From Planctomycetota bacterium (GTDB taxonomy: Bacteria > Planctomycetota > UBA1135), in NCBI GenBank assembly GCA_024229395.1, contig JAAESM010000074.1, positions 124,001-188,000 on the forward strand: a stretch of DNA of 64,000 nucleotides, read 5' to 3'. Positions within the stretch are counted from its first letter, which is position 1; each line of letters begins with the position of its first letter. The position numbers were made by a program, and so were the translations under genes. This document shows, in pieces, positions 1-8,310 of the stretch. The notes below the pieces were generated by a model, which was not told where the DNA came from, made no database searches, and was given only the letters and a program-made list of their open reading frames with translations.

Positions 1-1
1 C

Positions 2-2428
2 GAAGCCTTGACCTGCGCCGACGTACTCGGCAACGATCTTGATGGACGCGCCTATCTTGCCGACTCCCCCGCCCAAGAGACTGAGCGCTGGAAGGTCCTT
101 GCCCATGTGCAGAACGCCTATGCGCAGGCGCTCGATGACGCCGGCGTCTGTGATCATCACCTGGAGCGGACCAAGGCGTTGCGCCAAGGCAATATGCAAA
201 CGCCCGCCACCAACCTGGTGTTGCTCGGTGTGGCCTCGGCGAATCGATTGCAGCGTCACATGCTGGCGCACATCGCGCATCAACACGCAGTGACGTCGTT
301 GGTGGTGGCGCCGGACCGCTTGGCACAATTCTTCGATGATGCGGGTTTCCTGTTCGTGGATGCGTGGCAGGATTTCGACCTTGGCTTCGAGGAAGATCAA
401 TGGAGCTTGGTGGATTCACCGGAACAGCAAGCCGAGGAAGTGGTGCGCGCTTTGCATCAATGGTCCAGCGATGTCGCGCATGATGAGATCACCTTGGGTG
501 TGCTCGATGCCGACCATCTGCCGACCATCGAGCGGCATTTGGCCGAGCGTGGGGTGCCGGTACGTTCGCCCGAAGGTACCTTGTTGAGCCAATCTCCACC
601 GCTGCGTTTGTTGTTGGCAGTCGCTGATTGGTTGGAAAGCCGCAGCTTCGAGAGTTTCGCCGCGTTGTTGCGCCACCCTGACGTCGAAGATCTCTGCACT
701 TCGCACCTAGGCAGTCACGATTCGGTCGGCGCGCTCGACCGTTACTTCGAGGAGCACCTTCCGCAACATGTCGATGGACGTTGGCTGGAGCAGACTCCGC
801 TGGCACTAGCTCATAAGTTGTTGCTTGAGCAACTGGGTGATTTGGCAAGCCTGAAGGAAGCGCCCACAGCTTCCTGGAGTGCCCGGATCCTGCATCTGTT
901 GCAGGCCTTCTATGGCCATCGCGAGTTAGACCGCAGCCGTGAATCCGATCGCAAGTTGGCGTTGGCCTTGCAGCAGTTGGCGAGTGCGGCCACCGAGTTC
1001 GCCGAGTTGAGCGATACCGCTGCCGGACGCTTGCCGTTGACCGCAGGCCAAGCGATTCGCCTTTTCGTCAAGCCTCTGCTCAGCGCGCAAGTCGCACCAG
1101 GCCGCACCGCGACAGGCAGCATCGAGGCCGTCGGTTGGTTGGAGCTTCCACTCGATGATGCGCCGGCATTGATCGTGACGGATTTCCGTGAAGGTGCGGT
1201 GCCGGCACCGTTGGGCAGCACCGTGTTCCTGCCGGAATCCCTACGTGACAAGTTGCGTATGGCCAATCATGCCGAGCGCTTGGCGCGTGATCTCTACGCC
1301 ACCGCCGTGTTGCTGAAGAGCCGTACGCAAGCCTCCAGCAGAGCCTTGTTCCTTTGCTGTCGCCATCGTGCCGACGGCGAAGGATTGTTGCCCAGCCGTC
1401 TGCTCTTCCATTGTGAAGATGATCAACTCGCTGCACGTGCACTGGCGGCTTTCCGTGAACTACCTTCCGCCGCCCGCGTCGCCGCTGACGACACCTTGCA
1501 TGGCTACGACCTACCGGGGCCGCGCGAATCCTTGCCGGAGCCGACTGAACTGTTCTCGGCCTCGCGCTTGAACACCTATTTGTTCGCGCCATACGAGTAC
1601 TACTTGAAGTATGTCTGCAAGGCGCGCACCAGCGATGATGATGCACGCGAGCTGGATCCGCTGAACTTCGGCAACTTGATGCACAAAGTGCTCGAGGACT
1701 ACGGTCGTGACCAGGACATGCGTGAGGTCTGCGAGGCACAAGCGATCGCGAGTTGCTTGCATGACAAGCTGGAGCAACGCGGCTTGATGTTGTTCGGTTC
1801 CCAAATGCGCGCGACCATCCGCCTGCAGCTATTGCAGATGCGTCATCGCCTGCTGCATTTCGCTGAGCGCCAAGCGGAACTGATGGAGGAAGGTTGGCGC
1901 ATCCATGCGGTGGAATGGCAGCCGCCGGAGGGAGCTGTGAACCTGGAGTTCCACGATGTCCCCTTCCGCTTGCAAGGACAGATCGATCGCATCGATCACC
2001 ACGCCGCTACCGACTGCTGGCGAATCTATGACTACAAGAGTGGCGATAAGGCGCGCGCCATCAAGGACGTCTACAAGGTCAAGAGTGGCAAGTGGGTCGA
2101 TGTTCAACTGCCGCTCTACCACTACCTTGCCCAGTCCTTGGTCGGCGGTCGCCCGAGTGCCGGTACCTCGGATACGGTGCAGCTCGGTTATTTCAACTTG
2201 CCGAAAAGCAATAAGGGCGACGCCATCGCGTTGGCGAAATGGGGTTCCGACGCCATCGACATGATGGAAAAGATGGTCGCCGAGGCGGTGACCGGGATTC
2301 GCGAACAGGATTTCTTCGATCCGGATCAGAAGCCACCACGTGATCCACGACTTGCAGTTCTGGCGGGCGTCGGCCTGTTGGTGCCGACTGGACCTACTGG
2401 CGATGACGATGAGGAGGAGGACTCGTGA
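2..2428 (+). CDS. AddB-like PD-(D/E)XK nuclease, 5' partial
   Basis: This is probably the nuclease/scaffold subunit of an AddAB-type helicase-nuclease that resects double-strand DNA ends for recombination. The frame is open to the window edge, so the true start lies upstream; the first in-window TTG is not a credible start. The N-terminal part resembles the inactivated helicase region of AddB. The C-terminus carries a PD-(D/E)XK nuclease: FGNLMHKVLEDYG near residue 553 (counted from base 8), GQIDRID near 655 and IYDYKSG near 673, giving the Glu/Asp...Asp...Asp-x-Lys pattern. I did not see the four cysteines of the iron-sulfur cluster found in Bacillus AddB. The stop overlaps the GTG start of the next gene by 4 bases (GTGA), so the two are translationally coupled. 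Confidence 0.85.
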   Translation, partial: EALTCADVLGNDLDGRAYLADSPAQETERWKVLAHVQNAYAQALDDAGVCDHHLERTKALRQGNMQTPATNLVLLGVASANRLQRHMLAHIAHQHAVTSLVVAPDRLAQFFDDAGFLFVDAWQDFDLGFEEDQWSLVDSPEQQAEEVVRALHQWSSDVAHDEITLGVLDADHLPTIERHLAERGVPVRSPEGTLLSQSPPLRLLLAVADWLESRSFESFAALLRHPDVEDLCTSHLGSHDSVGALDRYFEEHLPQHVDGRWLEQTPLALAHKLLLEQLGDLASLKEAPTASWSARILHLLQAFYGHRELDRSRESDRKLALALQQLASAATEFAELSDTAAGRLPLTAGQAIRLFVKPLLSAQVAPGRTATGSIEAVGWLELPLDDAPALIVTDFREGAVPAPLGSTVFLPESLRDKLRMANHAERLARDLYATAVLLKSRTQASSRALFLCCRHRADGEGLLPSRLLFHCEDDQLAARALAAFRELPSAARVAADDTLHGYDLPGPRESLPEPTELFSASRLNTYLFAPYEYYLKYVCKARTSDDDARELDPLNFGNLMHKVLEDYGRDQDMREVCEAQAIASCLHDKLEQRGLMLFGSQMRATIRLQLLQMRHRLLHFAERQAELMEEGWRIHAVEWQPPEGAVNLEFHDVPFRLQGQIDRIDHHAATDCWRIYDYKSGDKARAIKDVYKVKSGKWVDVQLPLYHYLAQSLVGGRPSAGTSDTVQLGYFNLPKSNKGDAIALAKWGSDAIDMMEKMVAEAVTGIREQDFFDPDQKPPRDPRLAVLAGVGLLVPTGPTGDDDEEEDS

Positions 2429-5400
2429 ACGACCACAGCCCCGAGTCCCTGGTCTTGCTTGCTTCCGCCGGTACAGGAAAGACCTTCGCCTTGTCGAATC
2501 GATTCCTGGAGCTGGCCGCCAATGGCGTGCCGGTGCAGGACATCCTTGCCACAACCTTCACCAAGAAGGCTGCCGGCGAGATTCTTGACCGAATCCTCGA
2601 ACGCCTATCGAAAGCCGCGCTTGATGACTCCGAATTCGCCGAATTACTGGATCACATCAACGTGCCAATCGAATGGTCGCGCACGCAGGCAACGCAACTG
2701 TTGCGCGATCTGGTCAAGAACCTGCACCGCTTCGAAGTACGCACCCTGGATGCTTGGTTCCAACAGAACCTGCAGGTCATCGCGCTTGAGTTGGGATTAC
2801 CGCCTGGTTGGTCGGTAGGCGACTCCTTCGATTTGGGTGACTTGCGTGCCCATGCCATTCTCGATGTGATCGCTGGTTTGGATCCGAACCAAGCCGATGC
2901 CTTGCTGCGCGATCTGCAGCAACGTGAGTTCAAGCGCAGCGTATTCGGAGGATTGCTGGACTTGCTGAACCGAACCCTCAGCATGCACCTCAGCGCCAAT
3001 GGTCGCCAAGAGGTTTGGGAGAGTCTGGCGGATTGCCAGGCCCCTTCGGCAACTGCGGTGGACAAGACACAAGAGAGTCTTGCCTCATTGGTGATTCCCA
3101 AGACCGGCAAGGGAACGCCGAACGTGACCTGGTCCAAGAACGTCACCAAGCTTATGGAGCTGTGGCAGGAACGTGATTGGAAAGGCGTGCTCTCAGTCTC
3201 GTTGATGAAGTCCGCGCTGGCCGACAAGGCGGAGTTCAGTCGTGCACCGATCCCGGAAGGAGAACGCGCCACCCTTAAGGTTGCAGCTCGACTCGCCGCA
3301 GACTCCATGTTGGCTGAGTTACATCGCAGCAACCTTGCGTTGTGCGAATTGGTTTCTGCCTACTCCGAGGCCTACTCACAGCTCAAACGCAAGGCTGGCT
3401 TGCTGGATTTCGATGACATCCCAAGATTACTCACCGATAACCCACATGATCCGGTCGCCAGTCATCGCTTAGGGCGCAGCGTCAAGCATCTGCTTTTGGA
3501 TGAGTTCCAGGATACTTCGGTGCTGCAATGGCAAGTCCTGGCACCACGCATCCATGAAGCCACTGCCCAAACGCGTCCCGGTCACAGCATGCTGTGCGTC
3601 GGCGACGTCAAGCAAGCCATCTATGCATGGCGCGAAGGTGAGTCCGATCTGCTCGATGGCGTTGCCGGTTGGTACAACGTCCGTGCGGAGACCCTTTCGA
3701 CCAACTACCGCTCCTCGCAAAAGGTACTCGACGCGGTCAACGTGGTCTTCTCGCACCTAGTTAGTGGTGCTGCAGTGATCGCCGATTGCGATGACCCCGA
3801 TAGCGTGACCGCGATCGCAGATTGGGCAGAGGATTTTCCGAAGCACGACGCCGCTAAGGATATTCCCGGCAGCGTCTGGTTGCTCGAATGCAATGCTGAG
3901 AAACGCAAGGGCTCCACGCCTTTCGTCACCAAGCTGTTGATCGACCGGATCGAGGAGCTACACCGTCAAGCACCCGACGCCAGCATCGGCGTGTTGCTGC
4001 GCCGCAAGAAGGACATTCAATCCTTGTTGTTGGAACTCAAGCGCCGCGGCATCCGGGCAAGTGGTGAGGGTGGCAACCTGCTCACCGATTCAAAGGCCGT
4101 GCAGTTGGCGCTGTCGTTATTCCGACTTGCCGACCATGCCGGCGACACCGCGGCATACTTTCATGTGGCCACTTCCAAGCTGGCACCGTTCTTCGAGTTG
4201 AGTTTCGACCCCAATGAAGGCTTGGGCAAAGGTGCACGTGCCTTGTCTCGCTATCTGCGACGTAGGTTATTGGACGACGGCTGCGGTCAGTTATTGATCG
4301 ACCTTGCGGAGTTCATCGAGGAGCGTCAATTGTTCGACCCATGGAACCGCCATCGCTTCGGCCAGCTGGTCGGCAAGGGTCTACAGTTCGAAAAACGCAA
4401 TGAACTGCGCGTAGGCCGTTTCGTCGACTTGATCGAAGATGTCCAGGTCAGCGACCCGCTTGCTGCACCAGTGCGCATCATGACCGTGCACGCATCCAAA
4501 GGCCTGGAATTCGATGCGGTGTTGATGCCTTTCTTCGAGGCCGGCAACAAGCCACGCAGTCCCTTGATGGCGCAGCGCTTCGACCCACGCGATGGCTTCG
4601 AACGGATTTCGCTGACTCCGTCCAAGGACGTGTTGCCGTTCTCCGGGACCTTAAAGGCGATGAACTCCAGTCATGTGCATCGTGAGATTCAAGAAGACTT
4701 GTGCGTGCTTTACGTGGCAATGACACGCGCGCGTCAACGACTCGAGATCATCGTTCCACCGCCTTACCAAAGTTCCTCGGTATTCCGCACCGAGAACCTG
4801 CTGCGCACGACCATGCGCAACGATTTCCTGGAGCCATTCGAGGTGCCGAACGCGAAGGTGCTGTGGCACAATGCGACGGAAACCGCGTTCAACTTCTCCG
4901 CTGCGCCAAAGGAAGACGAGACCCAGGTCGCAACGCCGCTACCTGCACAGTTGCAGTTGCAGCCAAGCTTGGGCAAACGCGCATTGCCTCGTTGGAGCCC
5001 CTCGAGCACCGAGGGCGACGGTCGCATCGGCGGGGCCACCTTGTTGTCGACCAGCGCCTCCGCCGCACGTTCACGCGGCACCGCGATCCACCGCCTGTTC
5101 GAGGAGGTCGCGTGGTTGGATAACTTCCACGGCAACGATCAGCACTTGCTGCACCTGTTGAGCGATTGCGGTTACACCGGAGCCGCGGCGATGGACTTGA
5201 TCACCAGCTTCCGCGATGCGCTCGATCAACCTGCTGTGCAGGAACTACTCACACGCCCGGACAAGCCTGGTGAATGTGAGCTGTGGCGCGAGTTGCCGTT
5301 TGCGGTTTCACTGAAAGATGAGCACGGCGCCGACGCCATCCTCAACGGCATCTTCGATCGTGTCATGTTGCACTCCATCGAAGGGCATATCGTTCACGCC

Positions 5401-5583
5401 ACCATCATCGACTTCAAGACCGGTGCAGTCGCTGGCGAACTGGACTTGATCAGCAAGGCTGATTTCTACCGCAGTCAGATGCGCGCTTACCGCAAGGCTC
5501 TTTGCGTGCGTACCGGTCTTGAGCCGGAGCAGGTGGATTGCAAGTTGTTATTTGTTGATGCCGGACTGGTTGCCAGCGTTTAG
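2425..5583 (+). CDS. AddA-like UvrD/Rep-family helicase-nuclease
   Basis: A 1052-residue superfamily 1A helicase with a C-terminal nuclease domain, the motor subunit of an AddAB/RecBCD-type complex. Visible motifs: Walker A ASAGTGKT at residues 13-20, Walker B LLLDEFQDT near 355, motif III GDVKQAIYAWR near 395, motif V TVHASKGLEFD near 687, motif VI LYVAMTRARQ near 761, then the nuclease landmarks GTAIHRLFEE near 884 and IIDFKTG near 993. Length and motif order fit AddA. It starts with GTG inside the stop codon of the AddB-like gene. Together with recD2 at 8.3 kb the region holds two distinct DNA-end/recombination helicases, though they are not in one operon. Confidence 0.9.
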   Translation: MNDHSPESLVLLASAGTGKTFALSNRFLELAANGVPVQDILATTFTKKAAGEILDRILERLSKAALDDSEFAELLDHINVPIEWSRTQATQLLRDLVKNLHRFEVRTLDAWFQQNLQVIALELGLPPGWSVGDSFDLGDLRAHAILDVIAGLDPNQADALLRDLQQREFKRSVFGGLLDLLNRTLSMHLSANGRQEVWESLADCQAPSATAVDKTQESLASLVIPKTGKGTPNVTWSKNVTKLMELWQERDWKGVLSVSLMKSALADKAEFSRAPIPEGERATLKVAARLAADSMLAELHRSNLALCELVSAYSEAYSQLKRKAGLLDFDDIPRLLTDNPHDPVASHRLGRSVKHLLLDEFQDTSVLQWQVLAPRIHEATAQTRPGHSMLCVGDVKQAIYAWREGESDLLDGVAGWYNVRAETLSTNYRSSQKVLDAVNVVFSHLVSGAAVIADCDDPDSVTAIADWAEDFPKHDAAKDIPGSVWLLECNAEKRKGSTPFVTKLLIDRIEELHRQAPDASIGVLLRRKKDIQSLLLELKRRGIRASGEGGNLLTDSKAVQLALSLFRLADHAGDTAAYFHVATSKLAPFFELSFDPNEGLGKGARALSRYLRRRLLDDGCGQLLIDLAEFIEERQLFDPWNRHRFGQLVGKGLQFEKRNELRVGRFVDLIEDVQVSDPLAAPVRIMTVHASKGLEFDAVLMPFFEAGNKPRSPLMAQRFDPRDGFERISLTPSKDVLPFSGTLKAMNSSHVHREIQEDLCVLYVAMTRARQRLEIIVPPPYQSSSVFRTENLLRTTMRNDFLEPFEVPNAKVLWHNATETAFNFSAAPKEDETQVATPLPAQLQLQPSLGKRALPRWSPSSTEGDGRIGGATLLSTSASAARSRGTAIHRLFEEVAWLDNFHGNDQHLLHLLSDCGYTGAAAMDLITSFRDALDQPAVQELLTRPDKPGECELWRELPFAVSLKDEHGADAILNGIFDRVMLHSIEGHIVHATIIDFKTGAVAGELDLISKADFYRSQMRAYRKALCVRTGLEPEQVDCKLLFVDAGLVASV

Positions 5584-5617
5584 ATTCGCCGAACATGCTG
5601 GACACGCTGAAGCTCCA

Positions 5618-5806
5618 TCAGCTTGTGCCTGATTCCGATAGCCGGTTCTCGATTAGTAGTTGCGGAGATTCGCCACCCCAGAACACGGTGGAATGAAGAG
5701 AGAATCCCTCTGGTCCGACCACGTATGGATAAGGTGCGGGATTGGAATGGCAGGCCCCGCTCGCCAAGGTGATGGCAGCCAGGAATCCCTTTGCCGTGTT
5801 CTTCAT
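5618..5806 (-). CDS. Small putative lipoprotein (62 aa)
   Basis: A short gene whose ATG overlaps the TGA of the upstream ClpP-like lipoprotein gene by 4 bases (ATGA), which is the main reason to believe it. The product starts with a basic residue, a hydrophobic stretch and a cysteine near residue 19 (LASGAC), a weak but plausible lipobox, followed by a short hydrophilic, proline-containing tail. I do not recognise the family. A longer in-frame start exists at 5848, but it would bury the signal peptide inside the protein and lie within the upstream gene. It could encode an accessory lipoprotein of the protease-fold protein; this is inference from coupling only. Confidence 0.55.
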   Translation of the reverse strand: MKNTAKGFLAAITLASGACHSNPAPYPYVVGPEGFSLHSTVFWGGESPQLLIENRLSESGTS

Positions 5807-6717
5807 TGTTCCAATCCGAATCGTTCGATCTCTTCCGACGTCAACCAATGCACGCTTTCGAAAGGTGCGGCCTGCAGGGTGAAGAAATAGAACTGCTCAC
5901 CTTGATCTAACATCTCTCGAAAGTAATCAAGTGACTTACGATGGGCTTGGTGCTCGCGCGGAAACTTGAGCGGATCGACTTCCGGGATGAAGATCTTCCA
6001 TGCGTGTACACCAAGTCGTGCGCCGTCTTCAATCATCCGGTGTTGGCCTGCACAGAAGAGACTGACGCCGCCCGAAGCGACTACGCCGTGCGCCGGAACC
6101 ACCGTGGTGTATCCAGCTTCGCGGATCAGGCGCCCGGTAAGCAAATTGATGTCGTCGTTCAAGGACCCGGGTACGTTCTCGAAGACCAACGTGTCGACCT
6201 GTGGACGGAACTGGATGAGGAATTCAATCTGGTCATAAGCACCAGAGCCGAGTGCGCCATTCAGGAACGCACGATTCCCATCTACTTGGAAAGTACTCGT
6301 GCCTGCAGTCGGACTGATTACCGCGCGAATTAGACTGCCATTCCCCAGTCGCCCAGTCATCTCGACCGATTCCGGATCGATGCTGGAGTACTCGACCCTT
6401 CCCACCGGCATCAACACGCCACGCGACAACAACTGCACATCGGTCGTCGGCCGTCCATCCACGACCGAGATGATCAAATAATCTTCGCCATCGCCGAACT
6501 TGGCGGCGAGTTTCACGTAGGGATCTTCGAATTCACCCACGACATCTTCATAGAAGAAGCGCGTGAACGGGTGATGATGCTTGCCGACCTGAAGCGAGCC
6601 GCCGGGTGAAGTGGTCAGGACCGGACCAGGCAGTGGCGCGAAATCAAAGTCATGCGGCTCGGCACTGCAGCCGCACAAAGTGGCGGTCAAAGACAGTGCA
6701 GCGAGTAGGTTTTTCAT
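5803..6717 (-). CDS. ClpP/crotonase-fold lipoprotein (COG3904-like)
   Basis: A 304-residue lipoprotein: signal peptide with lipobox ending at Cys17 (TLCGC), then a domain resembling the ClpP-fold periplasmic proteins grouped as COG3904. In the second half, LIREAGYTTVVPAHG leads into VVASGGVSLF, placing a candidate nucleophile Ser215, and GARLGVHAW supplies His238, 23 residues later. That spacing is close to ClpP (25). In many relatives the nucleophile sits in CASAC; here it is VASGG, so the oxyanion geometry may differ. Likely a cell-envelope serine hydrolase of unknown substrate. It is coupled to the small lipoprotein gene downstream. Confidence 0.7.
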   Translation of the reverse strand: MKNLLAALSLTATLCGCSAEPHDFDFAPLPGPVLTTSPGGSLQVGKHHHPFTRFFYEDVVGEFEDPYVKLAAKFGDGEDYLIISVVDGRPTTDVQLLSRGVLMPVGRVEYSSIDPESVEMTGRLGNGSLIRAVISPTAGTSTFQVDGNRAFLNGALGSGAYDQIEFLIQFRPQVDTLVFENVPGSLNDDINLLTGRLIREAGYTTVVPAHGVVASGGVSLFCAGQHRMIEDGARLGVHAWKIFIPEVDPLKFPREHQAHRKSLDYFREMLDQGEQFYFFTLQAAPFESVHWLTSEEIERFGLEQ

Positions 6718-6745
6718 TCTGGGAACAATGCAACGAGCAGAAGAT

Positions 6746-7804
6746 TTATTCCGGAACCAACGCGGCGATCGACGGCCACAGTGGCGCCTCTAACTCTAAC
6801 GCCTCGCCGGTGAATGGATGCTCAAAGGCCAGCTTCCATGAATGCAATGCTTGGTGATCCATGCCGAGGAGCTCATGATCGGCAGAGGTCAGCTCCTTCT
6901 GGATATGACGCAGGAAGACGGCGTCGCCACCTAGGTAAAGCTTGTCGCCGAGAATCGGGAATCCAATCGCCGCCATATGCACGCGCAACTGATGTTGGCG
7001 ACCTGTCTGCGGGTACAGCTCGACCAAGGTGCGATTGTCCCAACGCTTTCGTACTTTCCAGCGCGTTTCCGACGGCCATCCTTCGCCGTCGTCTTGCACA
7101 CCGATGCGTAGCCGCACTTCACTGCTGAAGTCCTTGCCCAACGGCAAGTCGATCACGCCTTCATCTTCTGGCAACTCCCCCACCACTACGGCGAGATAAG
7201 CCTTCTTCACGCTACGCGCTTCAAACTGACGCCCCAAGCGTGTGCGGCTCAACTGATCCTTGGCCGCCAAAATCAAGCCGGTAGTTTCGCGGTCAAGGCG
7301 ATGACACAAGGTTGGCATGTCGCGCGTCTTACCGAACAGGGCGGTGTGGCGAATATGAATCCGTTGAATCACCGAGTCCAACAAATGCCCATGGGAAGGA
7401 TGCACATTCAACGCCGGCGGTTTACTCACCGCAACGATCTGATCATCTTCGAATAGGACATCGAGGCCAGTTGGGTCGACACCATCCTCAACGGGTTTTT
7501 GCTCTTCACTGCCGGGCGCATCCAAGCGCACCACCACTTCTTGGCCGCAACGCAATTTCAAACCGGTACGCATGCGACCGATCTCGGCTTGTTGCGGATC
7601 CTTATTCGGCAAGACCTCAACCGCACCGTCTTCGATAATCTGCTGGATGCCCGTGCGCGAACGCCAATCCAGGCGTCCATTCAAGAAGGAATCCAAACGC
7701 TGCCCGTGCTCGGGCTGGCCGACATCGAAGCGCCACTCCTGATAAGGCAAACTCAAGTCGCGTTGACCGCGACGGCGTTTGCGTTCGGGAAGTGGGCGAG
7801 GCAT
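6746..7804 (-). CDS. RluA-family pseudouridine synthase
   Basis: This enzyme isomerises specific uridines in RNA (rRNA or tRNA) to pseudouridine. The N-terminus is basic (about 20 residues rich in Arg/Lys), followed by an S4-like RNA-binding region (RLDSFLNGRL, residues about 35-100) and the catalytic domain. The catalytic aspartate lies in CHRLDRETTGLIL, the RluA-class signature, and the C-terminal TGRQHQLRVHM motif is intact. The 352-residue length is typical of RluD/RluC-like members. The exact target site cannot be assigned, so no symbol is given. It lies downstream of rpsU on the same strand but is separated from it by a rho-independent terminator. Confidence 0.92.
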   Translation of the reverse strand: MPRPLPERKRRRGQRDLSLPYQEWRFDVGQPEHGQRLDSFLNGRLDWRSRTGIQQIIEDGAVEVLPNKDPQQAEIGRMRTGLKLRCGQEVVVRLDAPGSEEQKPVEDGVDPTGLDVLFEDDQIVAVSKPPALNVHPSHGHLLDSVIQRIHIRHTALFGKTRDMPTLCHRLDRETTGLILAAKDQLSRTRLGRQFEARSVKKAYLAVVVGELPEDEGVIDLPLGKDFSSEVRLRIGVQDDGEGWPSETRWKVRKRWDNRTLVELYPQTGRQHQLRVHMAAIGFPILGDKLYLGGDAVFLRHIQKELTSADHELLGMDHQALHSWKLAFEHPFTGEALELEAPLWPSIAALVPE

Positions 7805-7928
7805 GGAGAGTGTGGGAGGCGCGGCGAGCGGAGGACGTCGGCGCGAGGGAACCGCAGTGGTTATAAAGCCAGGGCGCGAAGTTGCTGCAGCCGCGGGAGG
7901 ACGTCGGCGAAAAACCTTAGCGCCAACA

Positions 7929-7965
7929 AAAGATAAAGCCCCAGCGCCACAGAATGGCGCCGAGG
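7929..7965 (-). terminator. Rho-independent terminator of rpsU
   Basis: On the minus strand, 26 bases after the rpsU stop, a 10-bp stem (with two G-U pairs) and a 7-base loop spans 7939-7965. It is followed by CTTTATCTTT at 7929-7938. The GC-rich stem followed by a T-rich tract is a classical intrinsic terminator. Confidence 0.8.
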
Positions 7966-7991
7966 CTCAATCGATCATCGCAGGACGATGA

Positions 7992-8198
7992 TTAGAAGCG
8001 AGCGTTACGACGGATGCGCTCGGCGCGCTTGATGACGCGCATGCGCTCCTTGCCCTCGAGGCGTTTCGCGGTGGTCGGCTTCACGTAGAAGGAACCTTCC
8101 TTCATGGCGGTGAACAGACCGGACTGGTTGCACTGGCGCTTGAAGCGGCGCAGGGCGGCCTCGAGAGACTCGTTTGGACGTACTTGGACCTTGATCAT
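7992..8198 (-). CDS. rpsU: 30S ribosomal protein S21
   Basis: A 68-residue basic protein with the bS21 signature: MIKVQVRPNESLEAALRRFK at the start, a KRQCNQSG segment, and an Arg-rich C-terminus. It is a small-subunit protein near the 3' end of 16S rRNA involved in translation initiation. It stands alone here, divergent from recD2 (112 bases between starts) and closed by its own terminator. Confidence 0.97.
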   Translation of the reverse strand: MIKVQVRPNESLEAALRRFKRQCNQSGLFTAMKEGSFYVKPTTAKRLEGKERMRVIKRAERIRRNARF

Positions 8199-8310
8199 CT
8201 ATTAAACTCTTCCGGAATCAATCCGGTAGTTCCCATTAGCGGGCCGGATAGTCTATCGGCAAGACACGAATCCGTCTACTTGTTGAGGACCCGGCTTTTG
8301 CCTTTCTCTG

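Noticed and set aside
7829..7918. 13-base direct repeat GAGGACGTCGGCG in the region upstream of the pseudouridine synthase
   Set aside because: Only two copies 77 bases apart; too little to call an operator or mobile element.
7779..7991. Short plus-strand frame between rluA-type gene and rpsU
   Set aside because: Low-complexity Arg/Ala/Gly product, overlaps the rpsU terminator.
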